Assembly (NCBI GenBank): GCA_905195005.1
Contig: CAJJUC010000040.1
Span: forward strand, 1-15,557
Direction of reading: 5' to 3'
Source: an uncultured Eubacteriales bacterium
GTDB lineage: Bacteria > Bacillota > Clostridia > UMGS1883
Length of the DNA: 15,557 bases
The notes below the pieces were generated by a model. It was not told the DNA's origin. It searched no databases and was given only the letters and a program-made list of their open reading frames with translations. Each line of letters starts with the position of its first letter. The first letter of the stretch is position 1. Of the stretch, positions 6,375 through 13,020 are shown one piece after another. A program made the translations under genes and the position numbers.

Positions 6375-7082
6375 TCATGACAGGGGTTCTTTAACGGGCT
6401 TTCCTGCCTTTCTCGGATATTTTGACGGTGTGCTATCCGTCTTTTCAATTATAACAAGTGAATGTTCAATTCCGGAGGGAAGCTTTATTTTCTTAACCTC
6501 ACGCGTTTTTCCGCCGAGCAGCTTAATCGCGTTTTTTGCCTTATCAAGCTCTTCATCGACAGACGGTCCTTTCATTGCTATGAAGTATCCTCCTTTTTTA
6601 ACGAAGGGCAGGGCATATTCCGCCAGAACCGATAAATCCGCCACTGCGCGTGCAACTGCAACATCAAATTTTTCACGAAGCTCGGTTTTCCTTCCGCCGT
6701 CCTCCGCGCGCATATGTATCGCTCTGATTTTTTCAAGATGAAGCTCATTTATAGCCGAATTAAGGAAATTGATTCTTTTATTCAGTGAATCAAGCATTGT
6801 CACTTCAATATCTTTTCTTACTATTTTAATAGGAAGTGACGGAAAGCCTGCGCCGGCGCCTATATCGATAAGAGTGCAGTTATTATGAAGCCTTTCCGAT
6901 AAAACCGCCGAAACGGAATCAACAAAATGCTTTTCCTCTATTTCTTCCTTTTCTGTGATAGCCGTCAGATTGACGCATTTATTGTATTCAAGCATCATTT
7001 CCATATATTTTTCAAATTCAGCCGACTGTTCATCCGTTATCTCAATTCCCAGACTGTGCGCCGCCTGCTGCAAATTATTCAT
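6375..7082 (-). CDS. rsmG: 16S rRNA (guanine-N7)-methyltransferase RsmG
   Basis: Methylates N7 of G527 (E. coli numbering) in the 16S rRNA 530 loop, using S-adenosylmethionine; loss in other bacteria gives low-level streptomycin resistance. The family block NLTAITEKEEIEEKHFVDS is at 38-56, and the SAM-binding glycine-rich loop LIDIGAGAGFPS is at 71-82. Length is 235 residues, normal. Its ATG lies inside the end of mnmG: the reading frames overlap by 8 nt. A GGGAGG site is 8 nt upstream, so translation is coupled to mnmG. It is the last gene before the terminator at 6332-6371. Confidence 0.96.
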   Translation of the reverse strand: MNNLQQAAHSLGIEITDEQSAEFEKYMEMMLEYNKCVNLTAITEKEEIEEKHFVDSVSAVLSERLHNNCTLIDIGAGAGFPSLPIKIVRKDIEVTMLDSLNKRINFLNSAINELHLEKIRAIHMRAEDGGRKTELREKFDVAVARAVADLSVLAEYALPFVKKGGYFIAMKGPSVDEELDKAKNAIKLLGGKTREVKKIKLPSGIEHSLVIIEKTDSTPSKYPRKAGKPVKEPLS

Positions 7083-8949
7083 TTCCGTGTCCTCCCGATG
7101 AAAGATATATAAGCAAAACGCCTATGTCAGCCGGGCTCACTCCGCTTATTCTGCTTGCACGCCCCACGTTTTCGGGGCGCATGTCATTGAGCTTCTGCCT
7201 TGCTTCAATCCGAAGCCCGTAAACATCGTCATAATTTATATTTTCGGGAATAACGGTTCTTTCATTCTTTTTGAATTTTTCAACTTGCTCGCACTGTCTT
7301 TTTATATATCCCTCGTATTCGACTGCGATTTCAGCCTGCTCACTCTCCGCCTTTGTAAGCTCCGGGCGGTTTTTATCAAATGCCGCCATGTCGGAATAGC
7401 TTATTTCCGGGCGTCTTATCAGCTCTGCAAGCTTTATCCCCGTTGATATGGGTGTGCTTCCCTTTTCTTCAAGGAATCTGTTCAGCTCCTCCGACGGGGG
7501 GATATTGATTTTCTTTATTCTTTCAATTTCTTTTTCAATATTTGCGCGCTTGTTTATAAATTTTTGGTATCTTTGTTCGGAAATCAATCCTATCTCATGC
7601 CCCTTGTCAGTCAGGCGCAAATCCGCATTATCCTGACGGAGCAAAAGCCTGTATTCCGCGCGCGATGTGAGCATTCTGTAAGGCTCTTTTGTCCCCTTTG
7701 TGACAAGGTCATCAATCAAAACACCGATATAAGCCTCGCTTCTGTCAAGAATCAAGGGATTTTTTTTCTTCAGTGACAACGCTGCATTTATTCCGGCAAT
7801 CAGCCCCTGCGCCGCGGCTTCCTCATAGCCGCTTGTCCCGTTAAACTGCCCCGCTCCGAACAACCCCGGTATATTTTTAAATTCGAGTGACGGTTTAAGC
7901 TGCGTCGGGTCACAGCAATCATACTCAATTGCATATGCGCTTCGCATTATTTCAACATTTTCAAGCCCTTTCATCGTTTTAAGCATTGAAAGCTGAACAT
8001 CCTCCGGCAGACTTGTGCTCATTCCCTGCAAATACATTTCATGCGTTGAAAGACCCATCGGTTCTATAAATACCTGATGTCTTTCCCTGTCGGCAAATCG
8101 CATGACCTTATCCTCTATAGATGGGCAGTACCGCGGCCCAGTACCCTCTATAAGTCCGTTAAACAGCGGACTTCTGTGAAGATTTTCCCTTATTATACGG
8201 TGCGTTTCATTATTTGTATAGGTAAGATAGCAACATACCTTATTCTCACCCTGCTCCTCCGTTTCAAATGAAAAGGGAACTATTTCCTCATCTCCGTACT
8301 GCTTTTCAAGCACCGAAAAATCAATGCTTCTCTCGTGAACGCGTGTTGGAGTACCCGTTTTAAAGCGCATCATTTTAACACCGAGCTTTTCAAGCGATTC
8401 ACTCAATCCGCGTGACGGAAAAAGTCCGTCCGGACCGCCGCTGTAGGTTGTTTCCCCTATAATTATTTTTCCTTCAAGATATGTTCCCGTTGAAACTATA
8501 ACAGATTTTGAGTAATAAACAGTTCCCGTATGTATGGTAAGTTTAAACAGTTCTCTTTCTTTTTCCACAGATTTGATTTCAGCCTGTCTTATATATAGAT
8601 TTTCCTGCTCTTCAAGCCTTTTTTTCATCTCAATCTGGTATGCACGCCTGTCAGCCTGTGCTCTGAGCGAATGAACGGCAGGTCCTTTCCTTAAATTAAG
8701 CATTCTTGTCTGAAGCTTTGTTTTATCGGCAACCTTGCCCATTTCTCCGCCGAGTGCATCCAACTCGCGGACAAGATGCCCCTTCGCCGTTCCCCCTATA
8801 CTCGGATTGCAGGGCATATTTGCAATTGAATCAAGATTAATCGTAAAAACTCCCGTTTTCATTCCAAGACGCGCCGCAGCAAGCGCCGCTTCGCATCCGG
8901 CATGACCGGCTCCTATAACAGCTATATCAAAATTGTAGCAATCATTCAT
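7075..8949 (-). CDS. mnmG: tRNA uridine-5-carboxymethylaminomethyl modification enzyme MnmG (GidA)
   Basis: With MnmE it installs the cmnm5 group on U34 of tRNAs that read split codon boxes, using FAD, NADH, methylene-tetrahydrofolate and glycine. The FAD-binding GAGHAG motif is at residues 13-18. Cysteines placed like the catalytic pair are at 47 (MPCNPSIGG) and 275 (RYCPSIEDK). The C-terminal helical domain (ENVGRASRISGVSPADIGVL) that contacts MnmE is intact. Length is 624 residues, as expected. The ATG is preceded by AAGAAGG at 7 nt spacing and lies 23 nt after mnmE, so the two are in one transcript, matching their obligate complex. Confidence 0.97.
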   Translation of the reverse strand: MNDCYNFDIAVIGAGHAGCEAALAAARLGMKTGVFTINLDSIANMPCNPSIGGTAKGHLVRELDALGGEMGKVADKTKLQTRMLNLRKGPAVHSLRAQADRRAYQIEMKKRLEEQENLYIRQAEIKSVEKERELFKLTIHTGTVYYSKSVIVSTGTYLEGKIIIGETTYSGGPDGLFPSRGLSESLEKLGVKMMRFKTGTPTRVHERSIDFSVLEKQYGDEEIVPFSFETEEQGENKVCCYLTYTNNETHRIIRENLHRSPLFNGLIEGTGPRYCPSIEDKVMRFADRERHQVFIEPMGLSTHEMYLQGMSTSLPEDVQLSMLKTMKGLENVEIMRSAYAIEYDCCDPTQLKPSLEFKNIPGLFGAGQFNGTSGYEEAAAQGLIAGINAALSLKKKNPLILDRSEAYIGVLIDDLVTKGTKEPYRMLTSRAEYRLLLRQDNADLRLTDKGHEIGLISEQRYQKFINKRANIEKEIERIKKINIPPSEELNRFLEEKGSTPISTGIKLAELIRRPEISYSDMAAFDKNRPELTKAESEQAEIAVEYEGYIKRQCEQVEKFKKNERTVIPENINYDDVYGLRIEARQKLNDMRPENVGRASRISGVSPADIGVLLIYLSSGGHGNE

Positions 8950-8972
8950 AAAATAACCTTCTTATATTTACA

Positions 8973-10292
8973 TTATTTACCAAGACAGAATTTTTCAAAA
9001 ATTTTATTAACCGTTTCCTGATTGACGCTTATTCCCTCGGCTTCTCCCAAATGACCGACAGCCTCCTGAATATCAATTGACGCAAGATCACTGAAAAACC
9101 CATCCTCTATTCCTTTTATTGCTCTTTTTACAGCCGAAAGAGCTTTTACAACCGCTTCGAACTGGCGCTCGTTCGCAATCAGTCCCGACGGTTCCTCATC
9201 ACCGGCAAGAGCTGATATTTTTTTCTTTAATTCTTCGATTCCGATTGATTTTTTTGCACTTATTCCTATATAATCCGAACGCTTTTCTTCGTGAATATCA
9301 GTTTTGTTCCCTACTTTTAAATAAGGAACATTAATTTCCGAAATGATTTTTTCTTCCTCTTTTGTAAGCTCACGCCCTGCTTCCGTAACAAATATACAAA
9401 TATCTGCGTTTTTTATATATTCCACAGACATTTCAATACCCATGCTCTCTATATTGTCGCTGCTTTCCCTTATACCCGCCGTATCTCCGATTTTAACGGG
9501 GATTCCTTCAATATCAATCCATTCTTCAACAACATCGCGCGTTGTTCCGGCGGTATCCGTCACAATCGCCTTTCTTTTTTCCAAAAGAGCATTCAAAAGC
9601 GAGCTTTTTCCTGTGTTCGGTATTCCGCATATTGCGCATATTATTCCGTTATTCAGCGCTTCTCCGCGCCGCGCGGTGCTTTTCAGCTTTTCAAGCTTCG
9701 ATTTTATGTTTTCAAGCTTTTCGGAAAGCTCTCCGCCTGCAAAAGCATCGATATCATCCTCCGGAAAATCCGTTGATACCTGAATGGCAGCCAAAAGCTC
9801 AAGCAATTCCTCTCTTATTTCAATTATGGGCTTTGCTATTCCTCCTTCTATTCTGTTCACCGCAGCCCAAAGAGCGCCATCTGTTTTAGCGTTTATTATA
9901 TCGTTTACGGCCTCTGCCTGAGTTAGACTCATCTTACCGTTCATAAACGCTCTCTTCGTAAATTCCCCTCTCCCTGCCGGTGAAGCTCCGTGCTCAATCA
10001 GCGCGTCAATTATCCTTTCAACGCTTATAACGCTGCCGTGACAGCTGATTTCGCACACATTTTCCCCGGTAAACGATTCGGGTTCTCTGAAAACAGTCAC
10101 AAGACACTGATCTATTTCATGACCGTTATTTTCACATACTCCGAACGTCACTGTGTGAGTTGCGGCATTTCTTATATCTTTCTTTGAGCGAAAAATTGAA
10201 GCGGTTATATCAATCGCATCCTTTCCGCTGACCCTTATAACGCTGATTCCGCCCTTACCTCGCGGTGTTGAAACGGCACAAACAGTATCCAT
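8973..10292 (-). CDS. mnmE: tRNA modification GTPase MnmE (TrmE)
   Basis: Partner of MnmG in wobble-uridine modification; a potassium-activated GTPase. The N-terminal folate-binding domain covers about residues 1-118. A helical domain surrounds the G domain at about 216-370. G motifs are visible: G1 GIPNTGKS 223-230, G2 TTRD 250-253, G3 DTAG 270-273 and G4 NKTD 329-332. The protein ends in the conserved FCLGK, whose cysteine takes part in catalysis. At 439 residues it is slightly shorter than the usual 450-460. The ribosome-binding site AGGGGA is 7 nt before the ATG and is close to an unusual hairpin (10314-10342) in the gap after jag. Confidence 0.97.
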   Translation of the reverse strand: MDTVCAVSTPRGKGGISVIRVSGKDAIDITASIFRSKKDIRNAATHTVTFGVCENNGHEIDQCLVTVFREPESFTGENVCEISCHGSVISVERIIDALIEHGASPAGRGEFTKRAFMNGKMSLTQAEAVNDIINAKTDGALWAAVNRIEGGIAKPIIEIREELLELLAAIQVSTDFPEDDIDAFAGGELSEKLENIKSKLEKLKSTARRGEALNNGIICAICGIPNTGKSSLLNALLEKRKAIVTDTAGTTRDVVEEWIDIEGIPVKIGDTAGIRESSDNIESMGIEMSVEYIKNADICIFVTEAGRELTKEEEKIISEINVPYLKVGNKTDIHEEKRSDYIGISAKKSIGIEELKKKISALAGDEEPSGLIANERQFEAVVKALSAVKRAIKGIEDGFFSDLASIDIQEAVGHLGEAEGISVNQETVNKIFEKFCLGK

Positions 10293-10298
10293 ATATTT

Positions 10299-10342
10299 AT
10301 CCCCTATTAAACAGGGATGTAAAAAAAGATTTTTTACATCCC
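10299..10342 (-). other. Hairpin with alternative pairing to the mnmE ribosome-binding site
   Basis: 10314-10326 and 10330-10342 form a 13-bp perfect stem with a 3-nt loop (GGGATGTAAAAAA on the plus strand). On the transcript its second arm ends in AUCCC, which could instead pair with GGGAU at 10299-10303, the end of the mnmE ribosome-binding site, with a 10-nt loop. The long stem is more stable, so by default the site should be open. No U-tract follows, so it is not a normal terminator. Confidence 0.5.
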
Positions 10343-10350
10343 CATTTTCC

Positions 10351-11046
10351 CTATTCTGTCTTTAATTCGTTTTCTTTTCTGTTGTAACGGTATTTTGAAA
10401 CATAATCGCTGCCGTATTCTTTTTTCTTTGTTGTTACAACTATGCAGCGGTTCGGATCTTCCCCTGTGGAATATGTCGTTATATTATGAAAGCCCTGAAG
10501 CGCGGAATGAATAATTCTTCTTTCATTCGGATTCATCGGCTCAAGAGTTACGCTTTTTCTCGTTTTCATAACGGTTGACGCAACTCTTTTTGCAAGCTTT
10601 TTAAGGGTCTCTTCTCTTTTTTCTCTGTATTTCTCGGTATCGACATTAACCCTTATATAGTTTTTCTCTCCCTTATTTACAACGAGAGAAGTAAGATACT
10701 GGATTGCGTCAAGCGTGTCACCGCGTCTCCCGATTATTCTTCCGACGCTTTCACTGTCACCTTTAATTTCAATTCTTAGAGTTTCATCTTCATACGTTGA
10801 AGAAATTTCACCATTAATTTCCATTTTTTCAAGAATTGCCTTTATATATTCCTCACCCTTTAAGGTCTCGGACACATTCATTTTAACTCTAACGACAGCG
10901 TCCTCCGCACCGAAGCCCAAAAGACCTCTCTTACCCTCGCGGATGACTTCAATTTCAACATTTTCTTTTTCCGTTCCGAGTTCTTCAAGCGCTGCCGAAA
11001 CAGCCTCGTCAATCGTCTTTCCCGATTTTTCAATTATTTTTTCCAC
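10351..11046 (-). CDS. jag: RNA-binding protein KhpB (Jag/SpoIIIJ-associated)
   Basis: A small RNA-binding protein that, in related Firmicutes, works with KhpA and affects cell division and elongation. The order is a Jag_N domain (about 1-55, with REGKRGLLGFG), a KH domain with GRIIGRRGDTLDA (102-114), and an R3H domain with MNPNERRIIHSAL (171-183, R-xxx-H). Length is 231 residues from the chosen GTG. That start is preferred because AAAGGG lies 8 nt before it and the family normally begins (M)EKIIEKSGKT. A TTG 33 nt upstream would add a basic, non-conserved stretch. The start lies within the last codons of yidC (17-nt overlap), so translation is coupled. Confidence 0.94.
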   Translation of the reverse strand: MEKIIEKSGKTIDEAVSAALEELGTEKENVEIEVIREGKRGLLGFGAEDAVVRVKMNVSETLKGEEYIKAILEKMEINGEISSTYEDETLRIEIKGDSESVGRIIGRRGDTLDAIQYLTSLVVNKGEKNYIRVNVDTEKYREKREETLKKLAKRVASTVMKTRKSVTLEPMNPNERRIIHSALQGFHNITTYSTGEDPNRCIVVTTKKKEYGSDYVSKYRYNRKENELKTE

Positions 11047-11884
11047 TCTTTTTTCCCTTTCCTTTCGTACCTTCGGCAAGCTGTTTTTCGTTTTCTTTTT
11101 TAATGACTCTATTTATTATTTCCTGCTGAATAATCTGAATAAATGTTGACACAAACCAATAAAGAGACATTCCTGCCGGCATAATATAAGTAAACCATGC
11201 CGTCATAACAGGCATAACCGCCATCATTGAATTTGTCATCGAAGCAGCCTGCTCATTTCCGGCAGATGACTGCGCCATTTGCTTTTTCGACATTATGGAA
11301 GATATAATGGTCGCTATAACAGCCAAAACAGGAAAAATCCATAAATGAATATTTGTTTCGTTTCCCTTGAGCATCTGGGTAAGATCAATTCCCATAAAAT
11401 CAAAATTAATCGGCTGTTTTCCGAGCGCTGTAATCTGTTCTTTAACTCCTTTCATTCCGCACAGCGTTACCTGATAAACCGCACCGGACGCGCCGACCGC
11501 ACTTTTTATTTTTTCTATCTGATCCGCCGTAAGCTGCAATATATAACGAAGCGGATTATATACAACCTGAATGAATCCGAACAAAACAAACATCTGCACA
11601 ATCATCGGCAGGCATCCGCCCATCGGATTAACCTTATTTTTCGTGTAGAGCTTCTGCATTTCCAAGCTCATTTTTTCTTTATCGTTTTTATATTTTTTCT
11701 GTATCTCCGCAATCTGAGGCTGAAGCTGCTGCGTTTTGGCAGTGCTTTTCTGCGACATAACCGTCAGCGGAATCGTTGCAAGTCTTATCAATACTGTTAC
11801 AATTATAAGAGTAAGTCCGTAATTCTTAACCAAGTGATAAAACGGCCTTATCAAATATGCCAGAGGCTCTGCAAATATATACAT
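11030..11884 (-). CDS. yidC: Membrane protein insertase YidC (OxaA/SpoIIIJ)
   Basis: Inserts membrane proteins with or without SecYEG. Hydrophobic segments lie at about 22-44, 92-115, 178-200 and 217-250. The first carries the conserved arginine (R34) of the hydrophilic groove. A cytoplasmic helical hairpin (KSTAKTQQLQPQIAEIQKKY) follows. The C-terminal tail is basic (KGKGKKSGKNN), which in YidC homologues helps ribosome contact. No lipobox is present, unlike Bacillus SpoIIIJ, but clostridial YidC proteins commonly start this way. At 284 residues it is normal for the Gram-positive type. AAGGAG is 7 nt before the ATG; yidD ends 17 nt upstream and jag overlaps the end. Confidence 0.95.
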   Translation of the reverse strand: MYIFAEPLAYLIRPFYHLVKNYGLTLIIVTVLIRLATIPLTVMSQKSTAKTQQLQPQIAEIQKKYKNDKEKMSLEMQKLYTKNKVNPMGGCLPMIVQMFVLFGFIQVVYNPLRYILQLTADQIEKIKSAVGASGAVYQVTLCGMKGVKEQITALGKQPINFDFMGIDLTQMLKGNETNIHLWIFPVLAVIATIISSIMSKKQMAQSSAGNEQAASMTNSMMAVMPVMTAWFTYIMPAGMSLYWFVSTFIQIIQQEIINRVIKKENEKQLAEGTKGKGKKSGKNN

Positions 11885-11901
11885 CTTTTTTCTCCTTTTT
11901 G

Positions 11902-12120
11902 TTACGGAACGGGGTCATAGCCGCCCTTTGAAAGAGGCGAACATCTCAAAATTCTTTTTACAGACAAATAAAGCCCCTTTATGACACCGTATCTGCTTAA
12001 TGCCTCAATGGCATACTCAGAGCAAGTCGGCATAAAGCGGCAGCATGGTTTCTTTAACGGCGATATAAATTTTCTGTAAAACTTAATTGCGGCGATGATT
12101 ATTTTTTTCAATATTATCAT
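11902..12120 (-). CDS. yidD: Membrane protein insertion efficiency factor YidD
   Basis: A small protein (72 residues) thought to assist YidC-dependent insertion. An N-terminal amphipathic or hydrophobic stretch (MIILKKIIIAAIKFYRKFIS) precedes the signature CCRFMPTCSEYA with cysteines at 26, 27 and 33, and a further cysteine at 60 in RILRCSPLSKGGYDP. The ribosome-binding site is weak (AAAGAG almost touching the ATG), so translation may depend on coupling to rnpA 26 nt upstream. Order rnpA-yidD-yidC is standard. Confidence 0.93.
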   Translation of the reverse strand: MIILKKIIIAAIKFYRKFISPLKKPCCRFMPTCSEYAIEALSRYGVIKGLYLSVKRILRCSPLSKGGYDPVP

Positions 12121-12146
12121 CTCTTTTACAATGAGTGATATTAATT

Positions 12147-12500
12147 CTATTTTTCACAAAATCCGCTTTCCTGAAAAGCGGATTTTAAATCTTTTCCGAT
12201 TCCGTAATAATTACTGTATGCCGCACTGCTCCGCGCGACAATAACTATATCGTATCCTGATTTCGAAATTTCGGAAAGGCGGTAATTTTCTCTTATCAGC
12301 CGCCTTATTCTGTTGCGCACAACCGAATTTCCTACCTTGGGCGAAACGGTGATTCCGAGCCTGTTGTAAGAAAATTTGTTTTTTCTGAAATACAACACAA
12401 TTCTCTTTTTTACAATTGATTTGCCTCTGTAATAAGCACGTCTGAAATCGCTGTTTTCTTTAATCGTAATAATTTTTTTACCGGAAACCACAGAAGCCAC
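12147..12500 (-). CDS. rnpA: Ribonuclease P protein component
   Basis: Protein subunit of RNase P, which trims the 5' leader of pre-tRNAs together with the RnpB RNA (not in this window). The conserved basic helix RNRIRRLIRENYR is at 62-74, and the N-terminal ENSDFRRAYYRGKS block and LGITVSPKVG are present. Length is 117 residues. The start is uncertain: the frame opens with GTG at 12500, where an AGAGGGGGG tract is only about 1-4 nt away. A second GTG at 12491 gives a longer spacing (about 10-13 nt) and 114 residues. Homologues begin near the KK at residues 8-9, so either is possible. Confidence 0.93.
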   Translation of the reverse strand: MASVVSGKKIITIKENSDFRRAYYRGKSIVKKRIVLYFRKNKFSYNRLGITVSPKVGNSVVRNRIRRLIRENYRLSEISKSGYDIVIVARSSAAYSNYYGIGKDLKSAFQESGFCEK

Positions 12501-12554
12501 ACCCCCCTCTAAGTTAAAGCGCGGCTTAAAATCCGGCTTGCACGCCCTTTTTTT

Positions 12555-12586
12555 CGTGTTCTTTCTGCTTAGGCAGAAAGAACACG
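12555..12586 (-). other. Perfect 14-bp hairpin with the rpmH stop codon in its loop
   Basis: CGTGTTCTTTCTGC (12555-12568) and GCAGAAAGAACACG (12573-12586) form a 14-bp perfect stem around a 4-nt loop. The 5' arm on the minus strand encodes the last residues of L34 and the loop CTAA contains the stop codon. Downstream of the stem the transcript has a run of A, not U, so it does not look like an intrinsic terminator. Processing or stabilisation between rpmH and rnpA is a possible role. Confidence 0.75.
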
Positions 12587-12703
12587 TCTGCCTCTCTGAC
12601 GGCGTCTCTTGAGTACCTTTCTTCCGTTAGCCGTACTCATTCTCTTTCTGAAGCCATGATCCTTTTTTCTTTTTCTCACATTGGGCTGATAGGTTCTGAG
12701 CAT
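12569..12703 (-). CDS. rpmH: 50S ribosomal protein L34
   Basis: The frame encodes 44 residues beginning MLRTYQPNVRKRKKDHGFRK and ending GRRVLSA, a full-length L34 with the family's basic composition. It is a component of the large ribosomal subunit. The start has an excellent AAAGGAGGTG site with 9 nt spacing. It is the first gene of the leftward operon, opposite dnaA, and has a strong promoter at 12780-12808. Its end forms one arm of the hairpin at 12555-12586, and rnpA begins 68 nt downstream. Confidence 0.97.
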   Translation of the reverse strand: MLRTYQPNVRKRKKDHGFRKRMSTANGRKVLKRRRQRGRRVLSA

Positions 12704-12779
12704 TATTCTGCACCTCCTTTATTTCTTTAAATCCTCATTTAAGGGATTCTTACTCACAATATCATAACGATACCACATT

Positions 12780-12808
12780 AGTATACATAAAGAAAGCCTT
12801 TTTGTCAA
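12780..12808 (-). promoter_or_regulatory. Promoter of the rpmH operon
   Basis: On the minus strand, TTGACA (12803-12808) and TATACT (12780-12785) are separated by 17 bp, a near-consensus sigma-A promoter. Transcription should start near 12773 with a leader of about 70 nt. It probably drives all eight genes down to the terminator at 6332. Confidence 0.85.
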
Positions 12809-12869
12809 CCATTATTTTCTCGGTTTTTTCTTCTTTTCTCTTATATTATCAAATTATTTTAAATTTATG

Positions 12870-12898
12870 TTGAATTTTTTTCTTTCTTTTGATATAAT
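12870..12898 (+). promoter_or_regulatory. Promoter of dnaA
   Basis: TTGAAT (12870-12875) and TATAAT (12893-12898) are 17 bp apart. Transcription should start near 12905, giving a leader of about 115 nt that contains all three DnaA-box-like repeats, consistent with self-repression by DnaA. Confidence 0.75.
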
Positions 12899-12920
12899 GT
12901 AGTTTGTTTGAGATATGAGG

Positions 12921-12972
12921 TTTTACACAGTTTACCTCTTTTAACTGTTGTTTTGCACAGTTTTTTTCCACA
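12921..12972 (+). repeat. Three DnaA-box-like repeats
   Basis: TTTTACACA (12921), TTTTGCACA (12951) and TTTTCCACA (12964) all lie in the same direction, all followed by G. Relative to the consensus TTATCCACA the third has one mismatch and the first two have two. Start-to-start distances are 30 and 13 bp. They lie in the dnaA leader. Binding strength of the first two is uncertain. Confidence 0.65.
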
Positions 12973-13020
12973 GGTATGTTTAAAACTTTTTGTTTAATAG
13001 ATTAAAAAAGGATGTTTGAT

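Larger units (their letters stand above)
12811..13004. other. oriC: Origin of replication region (oriC), rpmH-dnaA part
   Basis: The 308-nt gap between rpmH and dnaA holds the rpmH promoter at its left end, a very AT-rich segment (about 12811-12900), the dnaA promoter (12870-12898), and three DnaA-box-like repeats (12921-12972). Gene direction switches exactly here: leftward genes on the left, rightward on the right. The gene order is the classic Firmicute origin. That replication starts here is inferred from this arrangement and not shown directly by the sequence. Confidence 0.78.

Noticed and set aside
8561..8569. TTTTCCACA DnaA-box-like word in mnmG (and another at 13664-13672 inside dnaA)
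   Set aside because: Isolated nine-base words within coding sequence, expected by chance; no clustering as in the dnaA leader.
10314..10342. Hairpin after jag as a terminator
   Set aside because: The stem is strong but followed by UGUUUAAUA and then the mnmE ribosome-binding site, without a U-run; mnmE and mnmG need to be co-transcribed.
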